Source: Bacteroidota bacterium (GTDB taxonomy: Bacteria > Bacteroidota > Bacteroidia > Chitinophagales > Chitinophagaceae). From it: 64,000 nucleotides of DNA. The translations under genes were made by a program, and so were the position numbers. Of the stretch, positions 49,884-58,698 are shown piece after piece. The stretch covers positions 1 through 64,000 of the forward strand of contig JAPLEO010000060.1 of NCBI GenBank assembly GCA_026391125.1. The letters run 5' to 3'. Position 1 is the first letter of the stretch, and each line of letters starts with the position of its first letter. Below the pieces are notes generated by a model. That model worked only from the letters and a program-made list of their open reading frames with translations, ran no database searches and was not told the DNA's origin.

Positions 49884-50813
49884 TTATTTTTTGAAATCGA
49901 ATAAGGTGGCTGTAAAAATTGCCCGCTCTCTTTTCTTAAATATCACATCCCAATTGCCCTTATAGCGCAATACACTTGGCACTGTAAGTCCTTGAAACTT
50001 GGTCATATCAACTTCCATGCTTACATCAAAATCATAGACACCTGCCTTATAACTCAAGCTGTATTTGCGTGCCATAACCTCGAGTGTAACCATATCAAAC
50101 CAAGTGATCATTTCATCTACCACAATATTGTCGTTTCTTAATGCCCCTAAGTCATCTTTGGGAATAATTGCAAATGTATAAGCGAGTTTTCCATGATATT
50201 CTACAATATCTAACCGATAGTTATAATACTTTCTAGCCCTTTCATCATAAAGATCAAGTTTGTCACCGATGAAAGGAATACCGGGTATTTTTTTGCCAGG
50301 ATTGAAGAACAACATTTTTAATTGCTCCTTTTTCTTTTCAATTCCAGATTTATCACTGGTTGTAAGATTTCTTCCTTTTACAATATTATTCTCACCACAA
50401 ATTTTTCCAGTTGTAAAAAATATTCCAGCATATAATTCTGGTGTCATATAATTGTAGCGATGCTTTGAGTCGTAAAAATCTCCTGTTACAGTTTCCTCTA
50501 ACACATCCATCGTTCTACAACCATTCTCATGGTTCTGCCTTGTCTTACTTGACAATGATGCTTTAACTGCAGCATTTTTATCTAACATCTTAATATCATT
50601 ATAAGAGGAGAAACCAAGTATCCGAAGATTTCTAAATGCTTTGTAAAATGTTGTGTCGTCTTTGATCTGCTTCAACACTTTTTTATAATCGAAATTATTT
50701 CGAACCACCACTTCTGCCAATGTAAATGGTTGGTTCTCTACCAACACAGAAGTATCCTGTTGAGCATTAGAGTTTAAGCTAAGTAATAGGCAGATGGAAA
50801 AACAATAACGCAT
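49884..50813 (-). CDS. Hypothetical secreted protein
   Basis: 309 aa; signal MRYCFSICLLLSLNSNAQ; start overlaps def stop (TAATG). Confidence 0.7.
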   Translation of the reverse strand: MRYCFSICLLLSLNSNAQQDTSVLVENQPFTLAEVVVRNNFDYKKVLKQIKDDTTFYKAFRNLRILGFSSYNDIKMLDKNAAVKASLSSKTRQNHENGCRTMDVLEETVTGDFYDSKHRYNYMTPELYAGIFFTTGKICGENNIVKGRNLTTSDKSGIEKKKEQLKMLFFNPGKKIPGIPFIGDKLDLYDERARKYYNYRLDIVEYHGKLAYTFAIIPKDDLGALRNDNIVVDEMITWFDMVTLEVMARKYSLSYKAGVYDFDVSMEVDMTKFQGLTVPSVLRYKGNWDVIFKKRERAIFTATLFDFKK

Positions 50814-51391
50814 TATTTGGGGAATATCATTTTGTAATCAACTTTTATCTTCCCTTTTGTAATATCGTTCAACTTTCCTTGCAACAATTTTTTACGAAGT
50901 GGTTTGATATAATCGATAAATAGTTTTCCTTCAATATGGTCATATTCATGAAGGATCACTCTTGCAGTGATTCCATTAAATGTTTTGGTCTGAGATTCGA
51001 AGTTTTCATCCAAATAAGTCATCGTAACCGATTCGGCACGAAAAACGTCTTCCCGAATCTTTGGGATACTTAAACAACCTTCATTGTAAGCCCATTCTTC
51101 TCCATCCAATGAATCAATATGTGCATTGATAAAAACTTGTTTGAGGCCTGGTCCATCAGGATAAATGTCTAACTCATCTTCTTCCAAGTTCTCAAAGATC
51201 TGGATACTGTCCATCACAAATAGGCGGATATCCTTATTGATTTGTGGCGCAGCTAATCCAACCCCATTGCTTTCATACATGGTTTCCCACATATCTTCTA
51301 TCAACTTAGAGAGATTTGGATAATCGGCCGGAATATCTTTACAAACCTTACGTAAAATAGGTGCGCCGTATGCTACAATAGGAAGAAACAT
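50813..51391 (-). CDS. def: Peptide deformylase
   Basis: NGVGLAAPQI, EGCLSIP, HEYDHIEGKLFIDYI. Confidence 0.97.
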   Translation of the reverse strand: MFLPIVAYGAPILRKVCKDIPADYPNLSKLIEDMWETMYESNGVGLAAPQINKDIRLFVMDSIQIFENLEEDELDIYPDGPGLKQVFINAHIDSLDGEEWAYNEGCLSIPKIREDVFRAESVTMTYLDENFESQTKTFNGITARVILHEYDHIEGKLFIDYIKPLRKKLLQGKLNDITKGKIKVDYKMIFPK

Positions 51392-51454
51392 GAAAATAGA
51401 TTGTTATTTGAGTGGCAAAAATACCTTCAAAAGCCTCAACCAGCAAATTGTTGG

Positions 51455-51868
51455 CTAACTAATTGATTGTAAGTACTCCTGCAGCATGATGGTGGCAGCA
51501 ATTTGGTCTACATTTCCCTTAACCTGGCGGTCTTTCTTTTTCATACCCATTTCAACCATCGCTCTAGAAGCCATTTTGGAAGTAAAGCGTTCATCTACCA
51601 TTTTCAATGGAATTTGTGGGAATTCTTTTTGTAATCGTTTTACAGCTAATTCCACCAAAGGAGTTGCATGCGTTGCAGTATCGTCTAAGTTTCGTGGCTC
51701 TCCAATTAAGATCAATTCCACCTGTTCTTGTGCAAAATATTGCTTGAGATAGTCGAACAGGTCTTTGGTAAGAACAGTTGTTAATGCAGTAGCAATGATC
51801 TGCAAGGGATCGGTTACAGCCAATCCTGTTCTTTTTCCACCATAATCGATACAAATGATTCGAGCCAT
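51455..51868 (-). CDS. ruvX: Holliday junction resolvase-like (YqgF/RuvX)
   Basis: MARIICIDYGGKRTGLAVTD...IGEPRNLD...VDERFTS. Confidence 0.94.
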   Translation of the reverse strand: MARIICIDYGGKRTGLAVTDPLQIIATALTTVLTKDLFDYLKQYFAQEQVELILIGEPRNLDDTATHATPLVELAVKRLQKEFPQIPLKMVDERFTSKMASRAMVEMGMKKKDRQVKGNVDQIAATIMLQEYLQSIS

Positions 51869-51877
51869 AATTTATTA

Positions 51878-52792
51878 TTAGAATAAGAACAGATCCGTGA
51901 TCACTAATACACCAAATACTACACTTGCTATACCATTGGCTGTCATAAACGCGATATTTACTTTACTCAGGTCGTTGGGTTTTACCAAACGATGCTGATA
52001 AATAAGCATTCCAATAAACACCAATACGCCGATCCAATAAATGAAATGAAATCCACCATAAAATCCAGCGCTTACTACGGTTGCAGCGCTCAATAAATGT
52101 AATAGCTCCGAAACCCTTAGTGCATTTACAGCACCCAACACACTTGGGATTGAATGTAGTTTGTTTGTTTGATCAAAGTCGATATCCTGCATAGCATAAA
52201 TGATATCGAAACCACTCACCCAGAATAGAACAGTGAATGAAAATAAAATGGGCAATACTGCAAAGTGACCAGTTACAGCAATGTATGCGCCGATTGGAGC
52301 TAGTGATAATCCTAGACCTAATACTAAATGACAAAGCGCTGTGAAACGCTTAGTATAACTATAAAACAATATCACAAAAAGGGCAACTGGCGAAAGAAAA
52401 AAGCAAATAGGATTAATTGAATAAGTAGCAACCATAAATATGATACAATTCAATACCACAAAAAGAAAAGCACTGGTCGGAGAAATCACACCTTGTGGAA
52501 TTTCTCGAATGGCGGTTCTTGGATTCATTGCATCATAATATCTATCTAAATATCTGTTAAATGCCATTGCAGCACTTCTTGCAGTAACCATACAAATCAA
52601 TACCAAGAAAAATTTAGCAACAATTAGTTGCCATGTTTCTGTAAACTCAATCCCCCAGCCAAGACGGGCATCTTCTTGTTGCGAAATATTTCCCTGCTTA
52701 AGGGCAAGAAAGAATCCGATCATTGCAAAGGGTAATGCAAAAATGGTATGTGAAAATTTTACGAGGCTTAAATATTTCTTTATTGCTGTCAT
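51878..52792 (-). CDS. UbiA-family prenyltransferase
   Basis: SAAMAFNRYLDRYYDAMNPRTAIREIPQG and DIIYAMQDIDFDQTNKLHSIP. Confidence 0.92.
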   Translation of the reverse strand: MTAIKKYLSLVKFSHTIFALPFAMIGFFLALKQGNISQQEDARLGWGIEFTETWQLIVAKFFLVLICMVTARSAAMAFNRYLDRYYDAMNPRTAIREIPQGVISPTSAFLFVVLNCIIFMVATYSINPICFFLSPVALFVILFYSYTKRFTALCHLVLGLGLSLAPIGAYIAVTGHFAVLPILFSFTVLFWVSGFDIIYAMQDIDFDQTNKLHSIPSVLGAVNALRVSELLHLLSAATVVSAGFYGGFHFIYWIGVLVFIGMLIYQHRLVKPNDLSKVNIAFMTANGIASVVFGVLVITDLFLF

Positions 52793-52797
52793 ATTAT

Positions 52798-52825
52798 TTC
52801 AAAATTCAAAAGGCAAAATTCAAAA
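52798..52825 (-). repeat. Four heptad units between the TrmH-family gene and ubiA
   Basis: TTCAAAA TTCAAAA GGCAAAA TTCAAAA on +. Confidence 0.85.
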
Positions 52826-52833
52826 GTAAAATA

Positions 52834-53373
52834 CTATTTTCTTAAGTCGCTTAGTTTTGGTTTGGTCAGATCCCAAAGTACAATTCCTGCTGCAACCGAT
52901 ATATTCAATGAATGCTTCATCCCTAATTGGGGGATTTCTATACAACCATCACAATGCGGAAGAACTGCACTATCTACTCCCTCTACTTCATTCCCAAAAA
53001 CTATAGCCATCTTTTTATCGGAGGTATTGAACGATTCTAAAGAAATGCTGCCCTCCACTTGTTCTACAGCATAAATGCTATACCCATACGTTTTTAGTTC
53101 TTTGATAGCATCAATGGTATGCTCAAAATAGAGCCAATTCACCGTTTCAGTTGCTCCTAATGCCGTTTTTTGTATATCTCTATGCGGAGGCTGAGGGGTA
53201 TAACCACAAAGGCAAATGGCTTCGATTCTAAACGCGTCAGAACTACGAAACACGCTTCCTACATTATGCATGCTCCTGATATTGTCTAATACCACCACGA
53301 TCGGATTCTTCTTTGCTTCCTTAAATTCAGCAACTGACATCCTATCCAACTCGTCCATACTCAGTTTACGCAT
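52834..53373 (-). CDS. TrmH/SpoU family RNA methyltransferase
   Basis: DNIRSMHNVGSVFRSSDAF, AIVFGNEVEGVD, IPQLGMKHSLNISVAAGIVLWD. Confidence 0.94.
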   Translation of the reverse strand: MRKLSMDELDRMSVAEFKEAKKNPIVVVLDNIRSMHNVGSVFRSSDAFRIEAICLCGYTPQPPHRDIQKTALGATETVNWLYFEHTIDAIKELKTYGYSIYAVEQVEGSISLESFNTSDKKMAIVFGNEVEGVDSAVLPHCDGCIEIPQLGMKHSLNISVAAGIVLWDLTKPKLSDLRK

Positions 53374-53377
53374 GGCG

Positions 53378-53385
53378 CAAAGTTA
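53378..53385 (-). promoter_or_regulatory. Candidate -7 element TAACTTTG for the TrmH-family gene
   Basis: Matches TAnnTTTG; 4 nt before the ATG. Confidence 0.55.
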
Positions 53386-53478
53386 ATTGCATCCAAAGCC
53401 CTGATAAAATTATTTTAGTATTTCTACATTCTTTTCCACATCCTGACCTTTACAGGCAGGGGCTTGAGCCCATAGAAG

Positions 53479-53486
53479 TATATTTG
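53479..53486 (+). promoter_or_regulatory. Candidate -7 element TATATTTG for mutS
   Basis: Matches TAnnTTTG; 5 nt before the ATG at 53492. Confidence 0.55.
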
Positions 53487-53491
53487 TCGCC

Positions 53492-56131
53492 ATGTCGAAA
53501 TCTTTCGCTGATACTCCACTTATGCAACAGCATCGGGCTATTAAACAAAAATATCCAGATGCCATCCTTTTGTTCAGGGTAGGTGATTTTTATGAGACAT
53601 TTGGAGAGGATGCTGTAATTGCTTCAAAAGCGCTGGGCATTACTTTAACTAAAAGAAATAATGGGGCTGCTTCTTCAAGCGAACTTGCTGGATTTCCGCA
53701 TCACGCGTTGGATACCTATTTGCATAAATTGGTTAAAGCGGGTTATAGAGTTGCGATATGTGACCAACTAGAAGACCCGAAAACTGTCAAAGGAATTGTA
53801 AAAAGAGGCGTTACAGAACTCGTTACACCCGGCATTGCAACCAACGATAAATTGCTTGAGCAGAATAGTAATAATTTCTTGGCAGCCTTACAATTTACAG
53901 ATGATGTTTTGGGAATTGCATTTCTTGACATTTCAACAGGCGAATTTTTTGCGGCTGAAGGAAATGCAGAATACATTGATAAATTATTGCAAAGTTTAAA
54001 ACCTGCCGAAGTAATTTTTCAGAGAAGTTTTCAAAAACAATTCAAAGAAATATTCGGACCAAAATTCTATACCTATACCCTGGAGAGCTGGATCTTCGAA
54101 GAAGCATTCGCTACCGAAAGCTTATTAAAACACTTTCAAACTCATTCTTTAAAAGGATTTGGAATAGAAAAAATGCAGCAGGGAATCATTGCTGCAGGAG
54201 CAATCCTATATTATTTAAAACAAACTGAACATCCGAATCTTCAACACATCAGTTCTATTCAAAGAATTGAAAGGGATGATTTTCTTTGGATGGATCGGTT
54301 CACCATTCGTAACCTAGAACTATTGCATACTGGCTTCGAACAGAGCAACAGTTTAATAAAAGTGCTCGACAATACCGTTAGCGCCATGGGTGCGAGACTC
54401 TTGCATCGTTGGATGGTGTTTCCTTTAAAAGACATCACAAGAATCAATGAAAGACTAGATGCAGTTGCTTATTTTATTCTGCAAACTGATTTAAGAAAAC
54501 AAATTGCACAGTCAGTTAAATTGTGTGGAGATGTTGAGCGATTAGTAAGTAAGATCCCAATGAAGAAAATTAGTCCGCGTGAAGTGTTACAACTTGCTCA
54601 TGGACTTCACCAAACCAGCATCATTAAAAAAGCTTGTGAAGCAAGCGAAAACCCATACATACAAAGGCTTTCAGACGCACTAAATCCTTGTCAGTTCATT
54701 GCCGATAAAATATATAAAGAGATCAGCGACACCCCTCCTGCCTTGGCCAATAAAGGCAACTTGATAAAAGCTGGGATCCATGAAGAACTGGATGAATTGC
54801 GAGGCATCGCAAATGGCGGAAAAGATTTCTTAGTGAACATTCAACAAAGAGAAGCTGAAAGAACCGGAATTTCTTCCTTAAAAATCAGTTTCAATAATGT
54901 GTTTGGCTACTACTTAGAAGTAACCAATTCTCAAAAAAATAAAGTTCCTGTTGAATGGATCAGGAAACAAACACTGGCAAACGCAGAAAGATATATTACA
55001 CCTGAACTAAAGGTCTACGAAGAAAAAATCACAGGTGCAGAAGAAAAGATCTTAGCGATTGAGTTAGACATATTCGACAAATTATTGTTGGCATTACAGG
55101 ATTATATTGCTCCTATACAAGTGAATGGAAATGTTTTGGCAACACTTGACTGCTTAATCTGTTTTTCAGAAAATGCACTGCAATACAATTATAAAAAACC
55201 TTTATTACATGAGGGTTTCGAATTGTTGTTGAAAGATAGTCGTCACCCTGTGATCGAAAGAAATTTGCCTCCTGGTGAAGATTATATTACAAATGACATT
55301 TCATTAGATCCCTCTGAGCAACAACTGATTATTTTAACTGGACCAAACATGAGTGGTAAGAGTGCCATCCTACGCCAAACCGCGTTGATCACACTCATGT
55401 CGCATATGGGAAGTTTCGTGCCTGTGAGCTCAGCAAGAATTCCATTAACCGATAAAATATTTACTCGTGTTGGGGCAAGTGATAATTTGAGTGGTGGGGA
55501 ATCAACTTTCATGGTGGAGATGAACGAAACCGCTAGTATCATTAACAATATTTCTCAGCGCAGTTTGATTTTATTAGATGAAATTGGAAGAGGCACTTCT
55601 ACATATGATGGCATTTCCATTGCCTGGAGTATTGTTGAATATTTACACCAATCACCAGCAGCACCCAAAACATTATTTGCCACGCACTATCATGAATTGA
55701 ATGAACTGGAAGCAAAATTGCCAAGGGTCAAGAATTTTCATATCACCAATAAAGAAGTGGGCAATAAAATTATCTTCCTTCGCAAACTAGCACCTGGTGG
55801 AAGTGTGCACAGTTTTGGTATTCATGTAGCTAAAATGGCCGGTATGCCTGCTTCTCTGATCGACAGAGCAAACGAGATCCTAGCACAACTAGAAGAAAAA
55901 CAATTCGATGAAGATTCGGAGGAGCATTCTAGTCAAATGCAACAATCGAAAAAGCATATAGAAAAACAAGTGAAGGAATTGAACCATCCAAAAATGCAGT
56001 TATCGATATTTGATGCGCATTCTCAAACATTTGATGATATCCGTAAGCGTTTAAATGATATCGACATCAATAGACTAACGCCGGTGGAAGCGCTGATGAA
56101 ACTCAATGAGATAAAAGGGTTAATTAAATAG
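53492..56131 (+). CDS. mutS: DNA mismatch repair protein MutS
   Basis: TPLMQQHRAIKQKYPDAILLFRVGDFYETFGEDA...LTGPNMSGKSAILRQTALI...DEIGRGTSTYDG. Confidence 0.98.
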   Translation: MSKSFADTPLMQQHRAIKQKYPDAILLFRVGDFYETFGEDAVIASKALGITLTKRNNGAASSSELAGFPHHALDTYLHKLVKAGYRVAICDQLEDPKTVKGIVKRGVTELVTPGIATNDKLLEQNSNNFLAALQFTDDVLGIAFLDISTGEFFAAEGNAEYIDKLLQSLKPAEVIFQRSFQKQFKEIFGPKFYTYTLESWIFEEAFATESLLKHFQTHSLKGFGIEKMQQGIIAAGAILYYLKQTEHPNLQHISSIQRIERDDFLWMDRFTIRNLELLHTGFEQSNSLIKVLDNTVSAMGARLLHRWMVFPLKDITRINERLDAVAYFILQTDLRKQIAQSVKLCGDVERLVSKIPMKKISPREVLQLAHGLHQTSIIKKACEASENPYIQRLSDALNPCQFIADKIYKEISDTPPALANKGNLIKAGIHEELDELRGIANGGKDFLVNIQQREAERTGISSLKISFNNVFGYYLEVTNSQKNKVPVEWIRKQTLANAERYITPELKVYEEKITGAEEKILAIELDIFDKLLLALQDYIAPIQVNGNVLATLDCLICFSENALQYNYKKPLLHEGFELLLKDSRHPVIERNLPPGEDYITNDISLDPSEQQLIILTGPNMSGKSAILRQTALITLMSHMGSFVPVSSARIPLTDKIFTRVGASDNLSGGESTFMVEMNETASIINNISQRSLILLDEIGRGTSTYDGISIAWSIVEYLHQSPAAPKTLFATHYHELNELEAKLPRVKNFHITNKEVGNKIIFLRKLAPGGSVHSFGIHVAKMAGMPASLIDRANEILAQLEEKQFDEDSEEHSSQMQQSKKHIEKQVKELNHPKMQLSIFDAHSQTFDDIRKRLNDIDINRLTPVEALMKLNEIKGLIK

Positions 56132-56136
56132 GGGCT

Positions 56137-56727
56137 TTATTTCAATTTCGCAAACAAATCGGCCTTAACGGTCTGCTCCCATTCTGATTTTAAAATGCTT
56201 AGCACAATACTATCTCTTCTTCCACCATTTGGCATCGGCATATTGCTTCTCAAAACACCATCCACTTTGCATCCAATACTTTTCATAGCTGCAATACTTC
56301 TAGCATTATTGTTATCGGCTCTAAATTCAACGCGCTCCATTCCTAATTTTTCAAAAGCAAATTCTAAGAGTAAATATTTACAGTGTTTGTTGAGTCCAGT
56401 TCCCTGAAACTTTTTCCCATACCAGGTATAACCCAATTGCAAAACCTTATTTGCCACTTGGATATCATAGAATCTTGTTGAACCTGCATACTCTCCTGTT
56501 CTTTTATCAATCACTACAAAAGCATATTCTTTTTGCTGCAATCTTGCATCAATTGCCTGACCAATATATTTCTTCAAATTCTCTTCTCCCGCTACAGGAA
56601 CTAATGAATAAGTCCATATTTCTGGCTCTTCTAATGCAAAATGCAGCAAGTTTTCTGCGTGATTTACCTGCAAAGGCTGCAACAAAACGCAAGAATTTTC
56701 TAATTGATACGATTCATTAAAATTCAT
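56137..56727 (-). CDS. GNAT N-acetyltransferase, RimJ/RimL-like
   Basis: LQLGYTWYGKKFQGTGLNKHCKYLLLEFAFEKLGMERVEFRADNNNARSIAAMKSIGCK. Confidence 0.9.
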   Translation of the reverse strand: MNFNESYQLENSCVLLQPLQVNHAENLLHFALEEPEIWTYSLVPVAGEENLKKYIGQAIDARLQQKEYAFVVIDKRTGEYAGSTRFYDIQVANKVLQLGYTWYGKKFQGTGLNKHCKYLLLEFAFEKLGMERVEFRADNNNARSIAAMKSIGCKVDGVLRSNMPMPNGGRRDSIVLSILKSEWEQTVKADLFAKLK

Positions 56728-56826
56728 ACATGTAATTGATTCTTAAAACTAAAGCTTTCGTGAGTTAAAACAGAATGATTGCATTAAATAAATTAATATT
56801 GCAAAATTAAATCAATTGATAAAATT

Positions 56827-58665
56827 ATGTGTGGAATAGTAGGTTATACAGGTAAAAGAGAAGCTTATCCAGTTGTATTGAAAGGTTTAAAAAGATTGGA
56901 ATATAGAGGATATGATAGTTCAGGCATTGCATTAATTAACGATAATAAGTTAACTGTTCACAAAAAGCAGGGTAAGGTTGTTGAAATGGAAGAGAGTGTT
57001 TTTGGTAAAGACCTGCATTCTCATATTGGCATTGGACATACCCGTTGGGCAACACATGGTGAACCTAGCGACAGAAATGCACATCCACATATTTCAAATA
57101 GTGGTGAGCTAGCGATGATTCATAACGGGATCATCGAGAACTATGCGCAGATCAAAAAAGAGTTGTTGAGCAAGGGCTATACTTTTTCGAGTGATACAGA
57201 CACAGAAGTGTTGTTGAATTTCATTGAAGACATCAAAATAAATAATGGTGGAAGTTTGGAAGAAGCACTTCGCATTGCTTTAAAAAGAATTGTAGGCGCT
57301 TATTGTATTTTATTAATTTCTCAAGATGATCCTGAAACAATCATTGCAGCAAGAAAAGGTAGTCCGCTAGTTATTGGCATTGGCAAAGGAGAACACTTTT
57401 TAGCTAGTGATGCTTCTCCGATCATCGAATATACCAAGGAAGTTGTTTACGTAAACGATTATGAAATTGCGATCGTTCGCCCGGATGAACTCATCCTAAA
57501 AAATCTAGGTAACGAAAAGCAAACACCGTTCATTACAAAACTAGACATGGAATTGGCGGCTATTGAAAAAGGCGGCTACGAAAATTTCATGTTAAAAGAA
57601 ATCCACGAACAACCTGATACCATTTTCGACTGCTTACGCGGAAGATTATTTCCAGACAATGGAATGATCATTATGAGTGGCGTTGAAAATCATATCGAAG
57701 CATTGAAAAATGCAAAACGTATATTAATTGTTGCATGTGGTACCAGTTGGCACGCAGGCTTATTAGCTGAATACCAAATCGAAGAATTGTGCCGTATCCC
57801 AGTTGAAGTTGAATACGCTTCAGAATTTAGATACCGCAATCCTGTGATCCATCCGGGAGATGTGATCATTGCAATTTCTCAGAGCGGTGAGACTGCAGAT
57901 ACATTGGTTGCCTTAGAAAGTGCTAAAGAAAAAGGTGCATTTATTTTTGGAATCGTGAATGTGGTAGGAAGCAGTATTGCGCGCTTGAGTGATGCTGGGG
58001 CTTACTCGCACGCCGGACCAGAAATTGGCGTAGCAAGTACCAAAGCCTTCACTGGTCAATTAGCAGTACTAGCCATGATGGCTTTGAAAATAGGATTTGC
58101 AAAAGGTACTTTATCAGAAGAACGATACCTGCATCTCATGAAAGAATTGCACGATATTCCTGAGAAAGTAAAAGAGATCTTAAAAGACACCAGCAATATT
58201 CAACGCATCGCTGAGAAATATAAAGATGCCCGTGATTTTCTTTTCCTTGGACGTGGTTATAATTTCCCTGTTGCACTAGAAGGTGCTTTGAAATTAAAAG
58301 AGATTTCCTATATCCACGCAGAAGGCTACCCTGCTGCAGAAATGAAGCATGGTCCGATTGCACTGGTTGATGAAAATCTTCCTGTTGTATTTGTTGCCAC
58401 AAAGGATTCTTACTACGATAAAATTGTTTCGAACGTTCAAGAGATCAAAGCAAGAAAAGGAATGGTGATCGCAGTTGCTACAGAGGGAGATGACATCATC
58501 CCTGGCATGGCAGACGATACCATGTTTGTGCCAGATGCAGACGAAGTGATTGCGCCACTCCTTAGTGTGATACCGATGCAGTTGTTGAGTTACTATGTAG
58601 GCCTGGCAAAGGGATTGGATGTTGATAAACCTAGAAATCTCGCTAAGAGTGTTACAGTAGAATAA
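56827..58665 (+). CDS. glmS: Glucosamine-fructose-6-phosphate aminotransferase
   Basis: MCGIVGYTGKREAYPVVLKGLKRLEYRGYDSSG...ACGTSWHAG...ISQSGETADT...DKPRNLAKSVTVE. Confidence 0.98.
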   Translation: MCGIVGYTGKREAYPVVLKGLKRLEYRGYDSSGIALINDNKLTVHKKQGKVVEMEESVFGKDLHSHIGIGHTRWATHGEPSDRNAHPHISNSGELAMIHNGIIENYAQIKKELLSKGYTFSSDTDTEVLLNFIEDIKINNGGSLEEALRIALKRIVGAYCILLISQDDPETIIAARKGSPLVIGIGKGEHFLASDASPIIEYTKEVVYVNDYEIAIVRPDELILKNLGNEKQTPFITKLDMELAAIEKGGYENFMLKEIHEQPDTIFDCLRGRLFPDNGMIIMSGVENHIEALKNAKRILIVACGTSWHAGLLAEYQIEELCRIPVEVEYASEFRYRNPVIHPGDVIIAISQSGETADTLVALESAKEKGAFIFGIVNVVGSSIARLSDAGAYSHAGPEIGVASTKAFTGQLAVLAMMALKIGFAKGTLSEERYLHLMKELHDIPEKVKEILKDTSNIQRIAEKYKDARDFLFLGRGYNFPVALEGALKLKEISYIHAEGYPAAEMKHGPIALVDENLPVVFVATKDSYYDKIVSNVQEIKARKGMVIAVATEGDDIIPGMADDTMFVPDADEVIAPLLSVIPMQLLSYYVGLAKGLDVDKPRNLAKSVTVE

Positions 58666-58698
58666 TATTTTAATTGGTTATAATTAGAACTGTTGCTT

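Noticed and set aside
53492-56131. mutS and ruvX considered as part of a defence or mobile island
   Set aside because: Ordinary chromosomal housekeeping genes in a normal context.
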